Shown: positions 1-9,094, counted from the first letter of the stretch. The stretch: 10,351 bases of DNA from Burkholderiales bacterium (GCA_016649475.1 JAENXP010000033.1:1-10351); one strand, 5' to 3'. Numbers and translations are program-made. Notes: generated from the letters alone by a model not told the origin.

Positions 1-1
1 A

Positions 2-16
2 TTGGTACATAGTTGA
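2..16 (+). CDS. pyrH: Possible 3' end of pyrH (UMP kinase), last four codons
   Basis: Reading from base 2 gives Leu-Val-His-Ser followed by TGA at 14-16. UMP kinases of this group often end in a GT-L-V-x type tail, and pyrH normally lies directly upstream of frr in Proteobacteria. The call rests on this short match and on gene order only. Another frame also reaches a stop (TAG at 10-12), so the frame is not certain. Confidence 0.3.
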   Translation: MVHS

Positions 17-20
17 ATGA

Positions 21-26
21 GAGGGG
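21..26 (+). promoter_or_regulatory. Shine-Dalgarno site of frr
   Basis: GAGGGG lies 6 bases upstream of the ATG at 33. This spacing supports the ATG at 33 over the in-frame TTG at 27, which would sit directly against the purine run. Confidence 0.7.
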
Positions 27-32
27 TTGACC

Positions 33-590
33 ATGATCGCTGATGTCAAAAAAACTGCCGAGCACAAGATGCAAAAATCGCTCGAAGCACTGAAAACCGA
101 CCTGGGCAAGGTGCGCACCGGGCGCGCGCACACCGGCATCCTCGACCACGTCACAGTCGATTACTACGGCACCCCAATGCCGATCAACCAGGTCGCCAAC
201 CTGACCCTGATCGACGCGCGCACCATCGGCATTTCGCCCTGGGAAAAAAAGATGGGCGCGATAATCGAAAAGGCGATTCGCGATTCGGATCTCGGACTTA
301 ATCCTTCTTCGCAGGGAGAGCTGATCCGCGTGCCGATGCCGGCGCTGACCGAGGAGCGCAGGCGCGAACTGATCAAAGTGGTCAAAGGCGAAGGCGAAAA
401 CGCCAGGGTAGCGGTGAGAAATCTGCGGCGCGACGCCAATCACCACCTCAAGGACCTGCTCAAGAAAAAAGAAGTTTCCGAAGACGACGAGCGCCGCGCC
501 CAGGAAGAGATCCAGAAGCTCACCGACAAGTTCATCGCCGAAATAGACAAACTGCTCGCTGCCAAAGAAGCCGACTTGATGGCGGTTTGA
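33..590 (+). CDS. frr: Ribosome recycling factor
   Basis: This cytoplasmic factor works with EF-G to split post-termination ribosomes so that subunits can be reused. From the ATG at 33 the product is 185 residues, the same length as the E. coli protein. The family pattern is clear. The N-terminal helix carries a KVRTGRAH segment, followed by the small beta domain with [16 protein letters not shown]. The region after that contains [15 protein letters not shown] and [14 protein letters not shown]. The RNLRRDAN element precedes the long charged C-terminal helix, and these helices form the three-helix bundle of the tRNA-like fold. The start is fixed by a good Shine-Dalgarno site and by the family length. 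It probably follows pyrH and precedes uppS by 26 bp, as in many Proteobacteria. Nothing looks unusual in it. Confidence 0.98.
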   Translation: MIADVKKTAEHKMQKSLEALKTDLGKVRTGRAHTGILDHVTVDYYGTPMPINQVANLTLIDARTIGISPWEKKMGAIIEKAIRDSDLGLNPSSQGELIRVPMPALTEERRRELIKVVKGEGENARVAVRNLRRDANHHLKDLLKKKEVSEDDERRAQEEIQKLTDKFIAEIDKLLAAKEADLMAV

Positions 591-616
591 CCCGCGCCTC
601 TTAGACCGAGACATTC

Positions 617-1402
617 ATGCCTTCATTTTCCAGCTCGACTCGCGATATTCCGCAGGTGAAGGCGGTTCCGCGGCATAATGCAATCATCATGGATGGCAAC
701 GGGCGCTGGGCCAAGCAGCGCATGCTGCCGCGAGCGGCGGGCCACAAGCGCGGCGTGGAGATCGTGCGTGAGATCGTCAAAGCCTGTGTTGCACGGGGCG
801 TCGAGTACCTGACCTTGTTTGCATTCAGTTCGGAGAACTGGCGCCGGCCGGAAGAAGAAGTCACGATGCTGAAGCAATTGTTCATCATGGCGCTGGAGCG
901 GGAAGCGGAAAAACTGCACCGCAACGGCATCTGCCTGCGGGTAGTGGGCGACATCGCGCCGTTCGGGAAGAAAATCACCGAGCTGGTGGCGCGTGCCGAG
1001 CAGTTGACCCGGGCCAACAAGAGCATGACCCTCACCGTAGCGGCGAATTACGGCGGACGATGGGATCTGATGCAGGCCATGCAGCAGCTGATCGAGTCGA
1101 AGCCGGAGCAGCGCGGCGGGTTTACCGAGGAGGAACTCGCCAGCCACCTTGCCATGGCCTACGCGCCGGAGCCGGACTTGTTCATCCGCACCGGCGGGGA
1201 ACAGCGCATCAGCAACTTTCTGCTGTGGCAGCTTGCGTACAGCGAATTTTACTTCACCGATATCCTTTGGCCCGACTTCGACGCGGCGGCGCTGGATCGT
1301 GCGATCGAGTCTTATCAGCAGCGCGAGCGCCGCTTCGGCCGTACCAGCGAGCAGCTCAAGTCCGCAGGAGAGGCGCCGTCCCCGAAAAAGGCGCTCGCCT
1401 GA
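617..1402 (+). CDS. uppS: Di-trans,poly-cis undecaprenyl diphosphate synthase
   Basis: This cytosolic cis-prenyltransferase condenses eight isopentenyl diphosphates onto farnesyl diphosphate to make the C55 carrier for peptidoglycan and O-antigen. The 261-residue product shows the family motifs in order. MDGNGRW has the catalytic Asp at residue 26 (same number as in E. coli). AGHKRG is around 41-46, and [11 protein letters not shown] is at 68-78. [10 protein letters not shown] is near 141-150. [15 protein letters not shown] at 191-205 contains the diphosphate-binding arginines, followed by YSEFYF. The start ATG has only a weak GAG-type ribosome site. No closer alternative keeps the residues before DGNGRW. 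The gene lies 29 bp before cdsA. Dxr, two genes downstream, supplies precursors to the same pathway. A C-terminal Lys/Ser/Pro-rich tail of about 15 residues is normal variation. Confidence 0.98.
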   Translation: MPSFSSSTRDIPQVKAVPRHNAIIMDGNGRWAKQRMLPRAAGHKRGVEIVREIVKACVARGVEYLTLFAFSSENWRRPEEEVTMLKQLFIMALEREAEKLHRNGICLRVVGDIAPFGKKITELVARAEQLTRANKSMTLTVAANYGGRWDLMQAMQQLIESKPEQRGGFTEEELASHLAMAYAPEPDLFIRTGGEQRISNFLLWQLAYSEFYFTDILWPDFDAAALDRAIESYQQRERRFGRTSEQLKSAGEAPSPKKALA

Positions 1403-1431
1403 TTGTGCGAACCGGCCGGGTGCATTGAGCG

Positions 1432-2262
1432 ATGCTCAGGACACGGGTAATTACGGCGCTCGTATTGTTGGTTCTGTTTTTGACGGCGCTGTTCTGGCTC
1501 CCGCCTCGCGCATGGGCCGCGTTTGCCGGAGTATTGGTGATACCGGCCGCATGGGAGTGGGGCAAGCTGATCAAACTCCGGCACACCGCCTGCGGCCTGT
1601 ACGTTGTTCTCGTTGCGGCGGCCTGCGTCTCGCTGATCGCGATGGAGCAAGGGGATGCCCGAATCGGCCAGGTCCGCATCCAAACCGCCGTTTATCTGGT
1701 TGCGGGCCTGTTCTGGATGGTGGTCGTGCCGCTGTGGCTCTGGCGCTCCTGGCTGCCCCGGTCCCGCTGGCTGGGGGCAGCGACCGGCCTCGTGGTCCTG
1801 GTGCCGACCTGGCTTGCACTGGTGGAATTGCGCAACCTCGGCCCCTGGTTGCTATTGCTGCTGATGTCGGTCGCATGGATTTCGGACAGCGCCGCCTATT
1901 TCGCCGGACGCCGCTTTGGCCGGCGCAAACTTGCGCCCTCCATCAGCCCCGGCAAGACCTGGGAAGGCGTGACCGGGGCGGCGCTGGCGGTGAGTGCATA
2001 TGCTGCGCTGTGGAGCTACGCGTGGCAGTTGTATTTCCCGCACGCGCTTAAGTCCATGCACTTCGGAGCTTTCGGCATGTTGCTGTTCCTGTGGCTACTC
2101 ACCGCGATCGGCATATATGGCGATTTGTTCGAATCGGCCATAAAGCGGCAGGCAGGGGTCAAGGACAGTGGCGTTTTGCTGCCGGGGCACGGCGGAGTGC
2201 TTGATCGCATCGACGCGCTAACCGCGGTGCTGCCGGTGGCAGCGCTGGCGTATCTGTTATGA
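1432..2262 (+). CDS. cdsA: Phosphatidate cytidylyltransferase (CDP-diacylglycerol synthase)
   Basis: This inner-membrane enzyme makes CDP-diacylglycerol from phosphatidic acid and CTP, the branch point for phosphatidylethanolamine, phosphatidylglycerol and cardiolipin. The 276-residue protein has many hydrophobic segments, consistent with a polytopic membrane protein. The first spans about residues 8-35, with others near 55-72, 86-105, 115-150, 178-200 and 210-230. The diagnostic CDS signature occupies residues 235-259. It has SAIKR, then KDSG, then PGHGGVLDR, with the metal-binding Asp in the last part. An upstream [10 protein letters not shown] motif is also typical. A stop lies in frame just before the ATG at 1432 (TGA at 1426-1428), so the start cannot be moved upstream. 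Its stop codon overlaps the dxr start (ATGA), which implies translational coupling. Confidence 0.97.
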   Translation: MLRTRVITALVLLVLFLTALFWLPPRAWAAFAGVLVIPAAWEWGKLIKLRHTACGLYVVLVAAACVSLIAMEQGDARIGQVRIQTAVYLVAGLFWMVVVPLWLWRSWLPRSRWLGAATGLVVLVPTWLALVELRNLGPWLLLLLMSVAWISDSAAYFAGRRFGRRKLAPSISPGKTWEGVTGAALAVSAYAALWSYAWQLYFPHALKSMHFGAFGMLLFLWLLTAIGIYGDLFESAIKRQAGVKDSGVLLPGHGGVLDRIDALTAVLPVAALAYLL

Positions 2263-3449
2263 GCAGGCTGCAGAATCTCGCCATACTCGGCGCAACCGGT
2301 TCCATCGGGCTCAATACCCTGGATGTGGCCGCGCGCTATCCGCAGCGATTTCGCATCTTCGCGCTGAGCGCGAACGAGCGCATGGAAGAACTGGCCGAAC
2401 TGTGCCTGCGCCACCAGCCGCGTTACGCCGTGGTGGCGCAGGCCGTCCAGGCCGAGGCGCTGGGCAGACGCCTGCAATCACGCACCACGGAAATCCTCAT
2501 CGGGCCGCAGGGCCTGGAGCGCGTCGCGGCCCACGCGGAAACCGACTGCGTCATGGCGGCCATCGTCGGTGCAGCCGGCCTCGCGCCTACGCTCGCGGCA
2601 GCGCGAGCGGGCAAGAAGCTGCTGCTCGCCAATAAGGAAGCCCTGGTCATGGCGGGGCCGATATTCATGGAAGCCGTGCGCAGCCATGACGCGATACTGC
2701 TGCCGATAGACAGCGAGCACAATGCTGTATTCCAGTGCCTGCCGGATGCCTACTCGGGCGACCTGGGCCGACACGGCGTGCGGCGGGTGCTTTTGACCGC
2801 ATCCGGAGGGCCGTTCCGTGAAGTGCCGCTGGAACGTTTGAACAGCGTGACACCGGACGAAGCCTGCGCACATCCAAATTGGGTGATGGGACGCAAGATT
2901 TCAGTGGATTCGGCCACAATGATGAACAAGGCGCTTGAAATCATCGAGGCGCACTGGCTGTTCGGCGCAACGCACGAACAGATAGAGGTGGTGGTGCATC
3001 CGCAGAGCGTGGTGCATTCCATGGTGGAGTACTCGGACGGCTCGGTCATCGCCCAGCTCGGCAACCCCGACATGCGCACGCCGATCGCACACGCGCTGGC
3101 TTTTCCAGAGCGGATCGAAGCGGGCGTGGGCTCCCTCGATCTGACGCGCATCGGCAGACTCGATTTCAGCACGCCGGATTTCGTGCGCTTTCCGGCGCTG
3201 CGGCTGGGATATCGCGCCCTGAAGGAAGGCGGGACCAGTCCGGCGACGCTGAATGCGGCAAATGAGGTTGCGGTGAGCGCCTTTCTCGAGCGGCGCTTGC
3301 CGTTCCTTGCGATCACCGCAGTGATCGAGGCGGTCATGGATGAATTGCGCCCACGCGCGCTCACCAGCCTCGACGATGTTCTCGACGCCGATGCCGCCGC
3401 GCGCCGGCATGCCGCGCTTCAGGTCGAGGCGATGACGGTCAAGCCATGA
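2259..3449 (+). CDS. dxr: 1-deoxy-D-xylulose 5-phosphate reductoisomerase
   Basis: Dxr (IspC) converts DXP to 2-C-methyl-D-erythritol 4-phosphate using NADPH and a divalent metal, the committed step of the MEP isoprenoid pathway. The 396-residue length is normal. The NADPH-binding loop GATGSIG is at residues 11-17. [10 protein letters not shown] follows at about 124-133. The metal ligands are Asp151 and Glu153 in PIDSEHN and Glu227 in [11 protein letters not shown], equivalent to E. coli D150, E152 and E231. TASGGPFR and [20 protein letters not shown] are intact, as is [14 protein letters not shown] in the C-terminal part. The flexible loop over the active site is therefore present, and the enzyme should be active. 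It overlaps cdsA upstream and rseP downstream by 4 bp each, so it is co-translated with membrane genes. The gene symbol ispC is a synonym. Confidence 0.98.
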   Translation: MSRLQNLAILGATGSIGLNTLDVAARYPQRFRIFALSANERMEELAELCLRHQPRYAVVAQAVQAEALGRRLQSRTTEILIGPQGLERVAAHAETDCVMAAIVGAAGLAPTLAAARAGKKLLLANKEALVMAGPIFMEAVRSHDAILLPIDSEHNAVFQCLPDAYSGDLGRHGVRRVLLTASGGPFREVPLERLNSVTPDEACAHPNWVMGRKISVDSATMMNKALEIIEAHWLFGATHEQIEVVVHPQSVVHSMVEYSDGSVIAQLGNPDMRTPIAHALAFPERIEAGVGSLDLTRIGRLDFSTPDFVRFPALRLGYRALKEGGTSPATLNAANEVAVSAFLERRLPFLAITAVIEAVMDELRPRALTSLDDVLDADAAARRHAALQVEAMTVKP

Positions 3450-4810
3450 ATTTGCTGCACACCATAGCCGCTTTCGTGATCGCGCTGGGGGCGCTGGTCG
3501 TCGTGCACGAGTACGGACACTATCTCGTGGCGCGGCTATGCGGCGTCAAGGTATTGCGTTTCTCCATCGGCTTCGGCCCGCCGCTGTGGAAAAGGCGATT
3601 CGGGCGCGATCAAACCGAATGGGTGGTGGCTGCGGTACCGTTGGGTGGTTACGTCAAGATGCTGGACGAGCGCGAGGGCGAGGTGGCGCAGCAGGAGCTC
3701 GACCGAGCCTTCAGCCGGCAGAGCGTGTGGCGGCGTTATGCCGTGGTCATCGCCGGGCCGCTTGCCAACTTCCTGTTTGCCATACTCCTGTACTGGCTGC
3801 TGTTCATGTACGGCGTGCAGGAAGCGCGGCCCATAGTGGATCTGCCGCCGCCGGGTACCCCGGCTGCAAGCGCCGGCTTCGAGGCGGGCGAAACCATACG
3901 CGCCATCAATGGCGAGCCAGTCGCTACCTGGCAAGTCGTGCGCTGGCGCATGCTGCAGTTGGCGCTAGAGCATCAGCGCGTAAGGGTGGAGGTGCTCAAC
4001 CGCAATAACCAGATCAACTGGCGCGCGCTCGATCTGTCCCCCATCGACACGGAGCAACTCGAAGGCGATACGCTGGCCACAATCGGCTTCAGGCTTTATC
4101 GGCCGGAAATCAAACCGGTGATCGGCGAAGTTGTGGACGGAGGCGTGGCGCAGCGGGCGGGATTGCAGCCCGGCGATCAGATACTTGCGGCCGACGGCAA
4201 GCCGGTCGTTTCCTGGAGTGAGCTGGTGCAACTTGTGCGCAGCCATCCTGGACGCGAACTGCGGCTGACCTATCGGCACGGAAACCAACAGCGAGAGCTG
4301 GCGCTGGTTCCGGAAACCGTGCGGCAAAACGGCTCCGCCATAGGGCGCATCGGCGCCGCAGCGCAACTCGACCAGCATGCTTTGGACGAACTCGTTACCG
4401 TGGTACGCTACGGTGTCTTCAGTGCCCTGGCAAAGGCGACGGAGAAGACATGGGACACGTCGGTGTTCAGCCTGAAGATGCTCGGACGGATGCTGGTCGG
4501 GCAGGTGTCGTGGAAGAACCTCAGCGGTCCGGTGACCATCGCCGACTATGCCGGGCAATCGGCCCAGCTCGGGCTGGTTTCATATTTGAGCTTTCTGGCA
4601 TTGATCAGCATCAGTCTCGGGGTACTCAACCTGCTGCCGATTCCCTTATTGGATGGGGGGCATTTGATGTATTATACGATCGAAATTTTCAAGGGTAGCC
4701 CGGTATCGGATCGCGTGATGGAATTCGGCCAGAAACTCGGTCTGACCCTGTTGCTGGTTCTGATGGCGTTTGCCTTCTATAACGATATTAACCGCTTGAT
4801 CTCCAGCTGA
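3446..4810 (+). CDS. rseP: RseP-type site-2 intramembrane zinc metalloprotease
   Basis: RseP cuts the anti-sigma factor RseA within the inner membrane after DegS, releasing sigma-E for the envelope stress response. It also clears remnant signal peptides. The 454-residue protein has the S2P layout. A first membrane helix carries HEYGH at residues 21-25 (zinc ligands and catalytic Glu). A membrane segment lies near 100-122 ([21 protein letters not shown]). Two PDZ domains follow at about 125-205 and 222-305. A third helix is preceded by [12 protein letters not shown], then [12 protein letters not shown] with the third zinc ligand Asp at 403 (E. coli D402). A final hydrophobic helix ends the protein. 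It overlaps dxr by 4 bp and ends 8 bp before bamA, a standard pairing because BamA clients trigger the sigma-E pathway. RseA was not seen in this window. Confidence 0.97.
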   Translation: MNLLHTIAAFVIALGALVVVHEYGHYLVARLCGVKVLRFSIGFGPPLWKRRFGRDQTEWVVAAVPLGGYVKMLDEREGEVAQQELDRAFSRQSVWRRYAVVIAGPLANFLFAILLYWLLFMYGVQEARPIVDLPPPGTPAASAGFEAGETIRAINGEPVATWQVVRWRMLQLALEHQRVRVEVLNRNNQINWRALDLSPIDTEQLEGDTLATIGFRLYRPEIKPVIGEVVDGGVAQRAGLQPGDQILAADGKPVVSWSELVQLVRSHPGRELRLTYRHGNQQRELALVPETVRQNGSAIGRIGAAAQLDQHALDELVTVVRYGVFSALAKATEKTWDTSVFSLKMLGRMLVGQVSWKNLSGPVTIADYAGQSAQLGLVSYLSFLALISISLGVLNLLPIPLLDGGHLMYYTIEIFKGSPVSDRVMEFGQKLGLTLLLVLMAFAFYNDINRLISS

Positions 4811-4818
4811 ACGTGACC

Positions 4819-7092
4819 ATGACCAGATACCTCGCCGCCGCATTTGCCTGCCTGTGGATAGGGGCGGCGCATGCGTTCGATCCTTTCGTGGTGCGCGACA
4901 TCCGCGTCGAAGGCATCCAGCGCATCGAGGCCGGAACCGTTTTCAGCTATCTCCCGGTCAAAGTCGGCGAGACCATGACGGATGAAAAAGCGGCCGCGGC
5001 GATCAAGTCCTTGTTTGCCACCGGTTTCTTCAAAGATGTACGCCTCGAAGTACAGCGTGATGTGCTGATTGTGATGGTCGAGGAACGTCCGGCCGTGACG
5101 CAAATCGACTTCATCGGCAACAAAGAGTTCGAAAAAGAGGCATTGCGCAAGGGGCTGCGCGAAATCGGCCTGGCCGAGGGACGCTCGTTCGACAAGGCAC
5201 TTCTCGATCAGGCCGAACAGGAAATCAAGCGGCAATACCTCTCCCGCGGACTCTACGGCGCCAGTGTCGTTGCCACGGTCACCCCGCTCGAGCGCAATCG
5301 CGTGGGCGTCAGCTTTTCCATCAACGAAGGGGACGTCACCAAGATCCGTCAAATCAATATCATCGGCAACAATGCGTTCAGGGAGAAAGATCTGCTCGAT
5401 CTCTTTGTGCTGCAAACGCCGGGATGGCTGACCTGGTATACCAAGAACGACCAGTATTCAAAACAGAAATTGTCCGGCGACCTTGAAACCGTGCGTTCCT
5501 TTTATCTCAACAACGGCTATCTGGAGTTCAGCATCGATTCGACCCAGGTATCGATCACTCCGGACAAGAAGGACATCTACATTACGGTCAATATCCGCGA
5601 GGGCGATAAGTACACCGTGTCGGACGTCAATCTCGGCGGCGAAATGCTGCTGCCGGAGTCCGAATTGCGCGGACTGGTCCAGTTGAAGCCTGGGGAGACC
5701 TTCTCGCGCCAGAAGCTCAACGAGAGCACCAAGAAAATCACCGACCGGCTGGGAAATGAAGGCTATGCATTTGCCAACGCGAACGCCGTTCCGGAACTGG
5801 ACAAGACTGCAAAACGCGTCGCGTTGACCATCATGATCGATCCCGGGCGGCGGGTTTACGTGCGCCGCATCAACGTCTCGGGAAATACCCGCAGCCGCGA
5901 CGAAGTCGTGCGCCGCGAGATGCGCCAACTGGAGGGAGCCTACTACGACGCCGACAAGATACAGAAATCCAAGCTGCGCCTGGATCGCCTCGGGTATTTT
6001 ACGGAAGTCGACGTCGAGACACCACCGGTGCCGGGCACCTCGGACCAGGTGGATGTGAATATCAAGGTCAAGGAAAAACCGACCGGCGCCATTACGCTCG
6101 GCGCGGGCTTTTCCTCCGAGGAAAAAGTGATCCTCAGCGGCTCGATTTCGCAGCAGAACATATTTGGCAGCGGCAAGCACATCACGGCTGCTCTGAGCAC
6201 CAGCAAGGTCAACCGCAATGCCAGCTTGAGCTTTACCAACCCCTATTACACGGTGGACGGCGTCAGCCGCGGCTTCGACATCTACAAACGGCGCCTCGAC
6301 GCGTCCTATCTCAGCCTGGGCTATTACACTACAGATACAACGGGTGCAGGGGTGCGCTTCGGCATCCCGCTGACGGAAGTGGACAACCTCGGGCTGGGCC
6401 TGGGGGTCGAAAATACCAATCTCGGCATCAATGAAACCAGCCCGACTACGTACAAGCAATTCGTCGCAATATTCGGCAACGACAATACCACCGTTCCAGG
6501 AACGATAGGCTGGATACGCGAACAGCGCGACAACGCGCTTGTGCCAACCAGCGGTACTCTGATCCGTGCCAATCTGGAAGCAGGATTGCCGGGTGGATCG
6601 CTCAAATACTACAAACTCACGGAGCAGGTGCAGTGGTATTACCCGCTATCGCGCACCTATACCTTTATGCTCAACGGTGAGATCGGAACAGCCGACGGCA
6701 TGGAAGGAAAGCCGTTGCCGTTTTACAAGAATTATTATGCCGGCGGCGTCAGTTCGGTGCGCGGTTACGATTCGTACTCGCTCGGTCCGCGTGACGAGCT
6801 CGGTGACCCCATCGGCGGCACCCGACGCCTGGTCGGAAACGCCGAAGTGCTGTTCCCGATGCCGGGAACGGGTATGGATCGTTCAATGCGCTTGAGTCTG
6901 TTTGTCGATGCCGGACAGGTTTGGGGCGCAGGTGAGAAAATGAGCTTGTCCGACCTGCGCTATTCGGCAGGCTTGGGGTTCAATTGGACTTCGCCAGTGG
7001 GACCGATACGCCTGAGCTATGGCTTCCCGCTCAACATCCAGGAAGGGGACAGGGTTCAGCGCATGCAGTTCCTGTTGGGTCAGGTCTTTTAG
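4819..7092 (+). CDS. bamA: Outer membrane protein assembly factor BamA
   Basis: BamA is the essential Omp85 subunit that folds and inserts beta-barrel proteins into the outer membrane. From the ATG at 4819 the product is 757 residues. A signal peptide (MTRYLAAAFACLWIGAAHA) is followed by mature FDPF. Five POTRA repeats span about 20-90, 91-173, 174-264, 265-345 and 346-423, each with a FxGN- or NVxGN-like beta start. The C-terminal barrel runs from about 424 to 757. The loop-6 motif VRGY is at 647-650, followed by DSYSLGPRD. The last residue is Phe, as expected for an outer-membrane barrel signal. A GTG at 4813 could add two residues. Neither start has a clear Shine-Dalgarno sequence, so ATG was preferred. 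rseP ends 8 bp upstream, so translation may depend on coupling. skp follows by 17 bp. Confidence 0.97.
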   Translation: MTRYLAAAFACLWIGAAHAFDPFVVRDIRVEGIQRIEAGTVFSYLPVKVGETMTDEKAAAAIKSLFATGFFKDVRLEVQRDVLIVMVEERPAVTQIDFIGNKEFEKEALRKGLREIGLAEGRSFDKALLDQAEQEIKRQYLSRGLYGASVVATVTPLERNRVGVSFSINEGDVTKIRQINIIGNNAFREKDLLDLFVLQTPGWLTWYTKNDQYSKQKLSGDLETVRSFYLNNGYLEFSIDSTQVSITPDKKDIYITVNIREGDKYTVSDVNLGGEMLLPESELRGLVQLKPGETFSRQKLNESTKKITDRLGNEGYAFANANAVPELDKTAKRVALTIMIDPGRRVYVRRINVSGNTRSRDEVVRREMRQLEGAYYDADKIQKSKLRLDRLGYFTEVDVETPPVPGTSDQVDVNIKVKEKPTGAITLGAGFSSEEKVILSGSISQQNIFGSGKHITAALSTSKVNRNASLSFTNPYYTVDGVSRGFDIYKRRLDASYLSLGYYTTDTTGAGVRFGIPLTEVDNLGLGLGVENTNLGINETSPTTYKQFVAIFGNDNTTVPGTIGWIREQRDNALVPTSGTLIRANLEAGLPGGSLKYYKLTEQVQWYYPLSRTYTFMLNGEIGTADGMEGKPLPFYKNYYAGGVSSVRGYDSYSLGPRDELGDPIGGTRRLVGNAEVLFPMPGTGMDRSMRLSLFVDAGQVWGAGEKMSLSDLRYSAGLGFNWTSPVGPIRLSYGFPLNIQEGDRVQRMQFLLGQVF

Positions 7093-7097
7093 GGATC

Positions 7098-7103
7098 GAG
7101 GAG
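7098..7103 (+). promoter_or_regulatory. Shine-Dalgarno site of skp
   Basis: GAGGAG sits 6 bases before the TTG at 7110. This strong match fixes a TTG start for skp, where no ATG exists at the right place. Confidence 0.8.
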
Positions 7104-7109
7104 ATTGGG

Positions 7110-7613
7110 TTGAAAAATATTGTATTCGTCGCGCTGGCTGTCCTGATGTGCAGCAGCGCCGCCGCCGCCGAAATCAAGGTCGGATTCGTAAACACCGAGA
7201 GGGTGTTTCGCGACGCCGCCCCCGCGGTGCGCGCGCAGAAAAAAATCGAGCAGGAGTTCGCCAAACGCGACAAGGAAATGCAGGGCATGGCCGAGCAGAT
7301 TCGCAAGCTGCAGGAAAGCCTTGAGAAGAACGCGGTCACCATGAGCGAAACCGAGCGTCGTACCAAGGAGCGTGAATTTGGCGAACTGAACAAGGATTTT
7401 CAGCGCAAGCAGCGCGAATTCCGCGAGGATCTGAACCAACGGCGCAACGACGAGCTTGCCGCCGTTCTAGAGCGCGCCAACCGCGCCATCAAGGCCATTG
7501 CCGAGTCGGAGAAATACGACATCATCTTCCAGGAGGCGGTCTACGCCAGCCCGCGCATCGACCTCACAGACAAGGTGATCAAGGCCCTGGAAGACAAACC
7601 GGCAGGGAAATAG
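7110..7613 (+). CDS. skp: Periplasmic chaperone Skp (OmpH family), TTG start
   Basis: Skp is a trimeric, jellyfish-shaped periplasmic chaperone that holds unfolded outer-membrane proteins on their way to BamA. The TTG start at 7110 gives 167 residues (E. coli Skp is 161). A signal peptide runs to Ala20 (LKNIVFVALAV, then CSSAAAA). The mature chain begins EIKVGFVNTERVF, the conserved first strand. Residues 40-120 are highly charged, Lys/Glu/Arg-rich and helical, which fits the coiled-coil tentacles. The segment KYDIIFQEAVYASPRIDLTDKVIKAL closes the trimer body. The start was chosen for the GAGGAG site and the signal peptide. The frame is open further upstream inside bamA, but that stretch is only a shadow of bamA. 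It lies 17 bp after bamA and 9 bp before lpxD, the usual order. Confidence 0.95.
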   Translation: MKNIVFVALAVLMCSSAAAAEIKVGFVNTERVFRDAAPAVRAQKKIEQEFAKRDKEMQGMAEQIRKLQESLEKNAVTMSETERRTKEREFGELNKDFQRKQREFREDLNQRRNDELAAVLERANRAIKAIAESEKYDIIFQEAVYASPRIDLTDKVIKALEDKPAGK

Positions 7614-7622
7614 TCGGCTCCG

Positions 7623-8663
7623 ATGGCTAAGGCCAAGAAATACCGCCTGGCCCAGATCGTCGAACGCCTCGGTGGGGAGATCATCGGCAACCCGCTGACG
7701 GCGGTCAGCCAGGTGGCCACGCTCGAAAATGCAGGCCCCCAGCACATCGGCTTTCTCAGTCACAGCAAATTCCGCAAGCAGCTTGCCGGCACGCGCGCCG
7801 GCGCGGTGATCGTCGGCAGAGCGGACGTCGATGCTACCGATCTGCCGCGCATCGTCTGCGATAATCCATACCTGTATTTCGCCAAGGTCTCGTCCTTGTT
7901 CAATCCGCCTCCGGCGGCAAGTCCCGGAGTGCACCCTACCGCGGTCGTGGAGCGCGGGACCAGAATCCCGGCCAGCGCCAGCGTAGGCGCCGGCGCCTAT
8001 ATCGGTCGCAGCGTCAAGCTGGGCAAGGGGGTGATAATAGGAGCGGGCTGCTACCTGGGCGATGCGGTCGAAATCGGCGCCGCCAGCCGCTTGCACGCGC
8101 GCGTCACGGTCTACGCAGGCTGTCGCCTGGGGGAGCGGGCGCTGGTGCATTCGGGCGTGGTGATCGGCGCGGACGGCTTCGGTATCGCGCTGGACGGCGA
8201 TCGCTGGTTCAAAATTCCGCAGATTGGGGGCGTGCTCATCGGCAGCGACGTGGAGATCGGCGCCAATACCTGCATAGACCGGGGTGCGCTGGAGGACACC
8301 GTGATAGAAGACGGAGTCAAAATGGATAACCTGATCCATATCGCGCACAACGTGCGCGTGGGCGCGCATACGGCGATCGCCGGTTGCGTCGGCATTGCCG
8401 GCAGCGCGCACATAGGCGAACGCTGCATGATCGGCGGCGGGACCAATATCACGGGACATGCGGATATCGCCGCCCGCACCATCATCCACGGCGCAACCGT
8501 GGTCACCAAATCGATTCGTACTGCTGGAACATATGGCGGCAACCCGGCCGAAGACAGCCGCAGCTGGGCAAAGCATATGGCTTTGCTGCGCAATTTGGAC
8601 TCGCTGCTTGAACGCTTACGCAACATCGAGCAACGCCTGTCAACGCAGGAGAAAAAAACTTGA
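7623..8663 (+). CDS. lpxD: UDP-3-O-(3-hydroxyacyl)glucosamine N-acyltransferase
   Basis: LpxD adds the second, N-linked 3-hydroxyacyl chain from acyl-ACP to UDP-3-O-acyl-glucosamine, the third step of lipid A synthesis, in the cytoplasm. The 346-residue protein has three parts. The N-terminal uridine-binding domain covers about 1-100 and includes [18 protein letters not shown] and [11 protein letters not shown] left-handed beta-helix built of hexapeptide repeats runs over about 105-315. The C-terminal helices include [18 protein letters not shown]. The catalytic His is at residue 242 in [12 protein letters not shown] (E. coli H239). ADGFG and [10 protein letters not shown] are intact. The ribosome site is poor: AGGGAA at 7604-7609 is 13 bases away. 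The stop codon overlaps the fabZ start by 4 bp (TTGA). Confidence 0.97.
   Translation: MAKAKKYRLAQIVERLGGEIIGNPLTAVSQVATLENAGPQHIGFLSHSKFRKQLAGTRAGAVIVGRADVDATDLPRIVCDNPYLYFAKVSSLFNPPPAASPGVHPTAVVERGTRIPASASVGAGAYIGRSVKLGKGVIIGAGCYLGDAVEIGAASRLHARVTVYAGCRLGERALVHSGVVIGADGFGIALDGDRWFKIPQIGGVLIGSDVEIGANTCIDRGALEDTVIEDGVKMDNLIHIAHNVRVGAHTAIAGCVGIAGSAHIGERCMIGGGTNITGHADIAARTIIHGATVVTKSIRTAGTYGGNPAEDSRSWAKHMALLRNLDSLLERLRNIEQRLSTQEKKT
8647..8652 (+). promoter_or_regulatory. Shine-Dalgarno site of fabZ
   Basis: AGGAGA lies inside the end of lpxD, 7 bases before the TTG at 8660. It decides the TTG start, since the next in-frame ATG is at codon 54 and would remove the catalytic His. Confidence 0.8.
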
Positions 8664-9094
8664 ACATCCAGGAAATCCTTGAATACCTGCCGCATCGCTA
8701 TCCGTTCCTGCTTATAGACCGCGTAATCGAGTGCGAGCTGGGCAAGCGCATTCGGGCGCTGAAAAACGTCAGCGTCAACGAGCCCTATTTCAACGGCCAT
8801 TTTCCGTACTTCAAGGTCATGCCGGGGGTGCTCATCGTCGAGGCCATGGCGCAGGCCGCGGCGATCCTGTCGTTTCGCACCATGGGCATCAAACCCGACG
8901 ACAAATCGGTGTACTATTTTGCCGGCATCGACAGAGCGCGCTTCAAGAAGCCGGTCATGCCCGGGGACCAGCTGGTGCTCGAGGTGAGCATCGTGCGCAC
9001 CGTGCGCAACGTGGTCAAGTACGCCGGCAAAGCCTATGTAGGGGACGCGCTTGTAGCCGAGGCCGAGCTGCTTTGCACCCTGCGACCGATATAA
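8660..9094 (+). CDS. fabZ: 3-hydroxyacyl-ACP dehydratase FabZ, TTG start
   Basis: FabZ dehydrates 3-hydroxyacyl-ACP to trans-2-enoyl-ACP in fatty acid elongation. It competes with LpxA and LpxD for the same hydroxyacyl-ACP pool, which explains its place in the lipid A cluster. The 144-residue length is typical. The N-terminal [20 protein letters not shown] stretch is conserved. The hot-dog fold active site has His47 in FNGHFP and Glu61 in [29 protein letters not shown] is the usual strand and loop in the second half. A small oddity is Lys52, where most relatives have Pro before VMPGV. The TTG start is supported by a strong ribosome site and by full-length N-terminal homology. The gene overlaps lpxD by 4 bp and shares one base with the lpxA start (TAATG). 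Confidence 0.97.
   Translation: MNIQEILEYLPHRYPFLLIDRVIECELGKRIRALKNVSVNEPYFNGHFPYFKVMPGVLIVEAMAQAAAILSFRTMGIKPDDKSVYYFAGIDRARFKKPVMPGDQLVLEVSIVRTVRNVVKYAGKAYVGDALVAEAELLCTLRPI

Noticed and set aside
1149..2051. Forward open frame of 300 codons across uppS and cdsA in another frame
   Set aside because: The product is Arg/Ala/Pro-rich without domain features and overlaps two certain genes. It is a typical GC-driven artefact.
5458..6459. Reverse-strand open frame (333 codons) inside bamA
   Set aside because: It is fully antisense to conserved POTRA and barrel coding sequence. No family resemblance or ribosome site was seen, so it is a shadow frame.
7110..7172. Possible lipoprotein signal in Skp (Cys14 after hydrophobic residues)
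   Set aside because: The residues before the Cys are V-L-M, not the small residue needed at -1 of a lipobox, and a good signal peptidase I site follows at the Ala run.
7467..8576. Long reverse-strand open frame (369 codons) across the end of skp and most of lpxD
   Set aside because: It lies antisense to two clearly recognised genes. Its composition (His/Arg/Ala/Asp-rich) is that of a mirror frame in GC-rich DNA, and it has no recognisable motif.
8731..9093. Upstream in-frame extension of lpxA through fabZ
   Set aside because: The extension does not resemble LpxA, while the ATG at 9094 gives the exact family N-terminus. The open frame is a by-product of fabZ codon composition.
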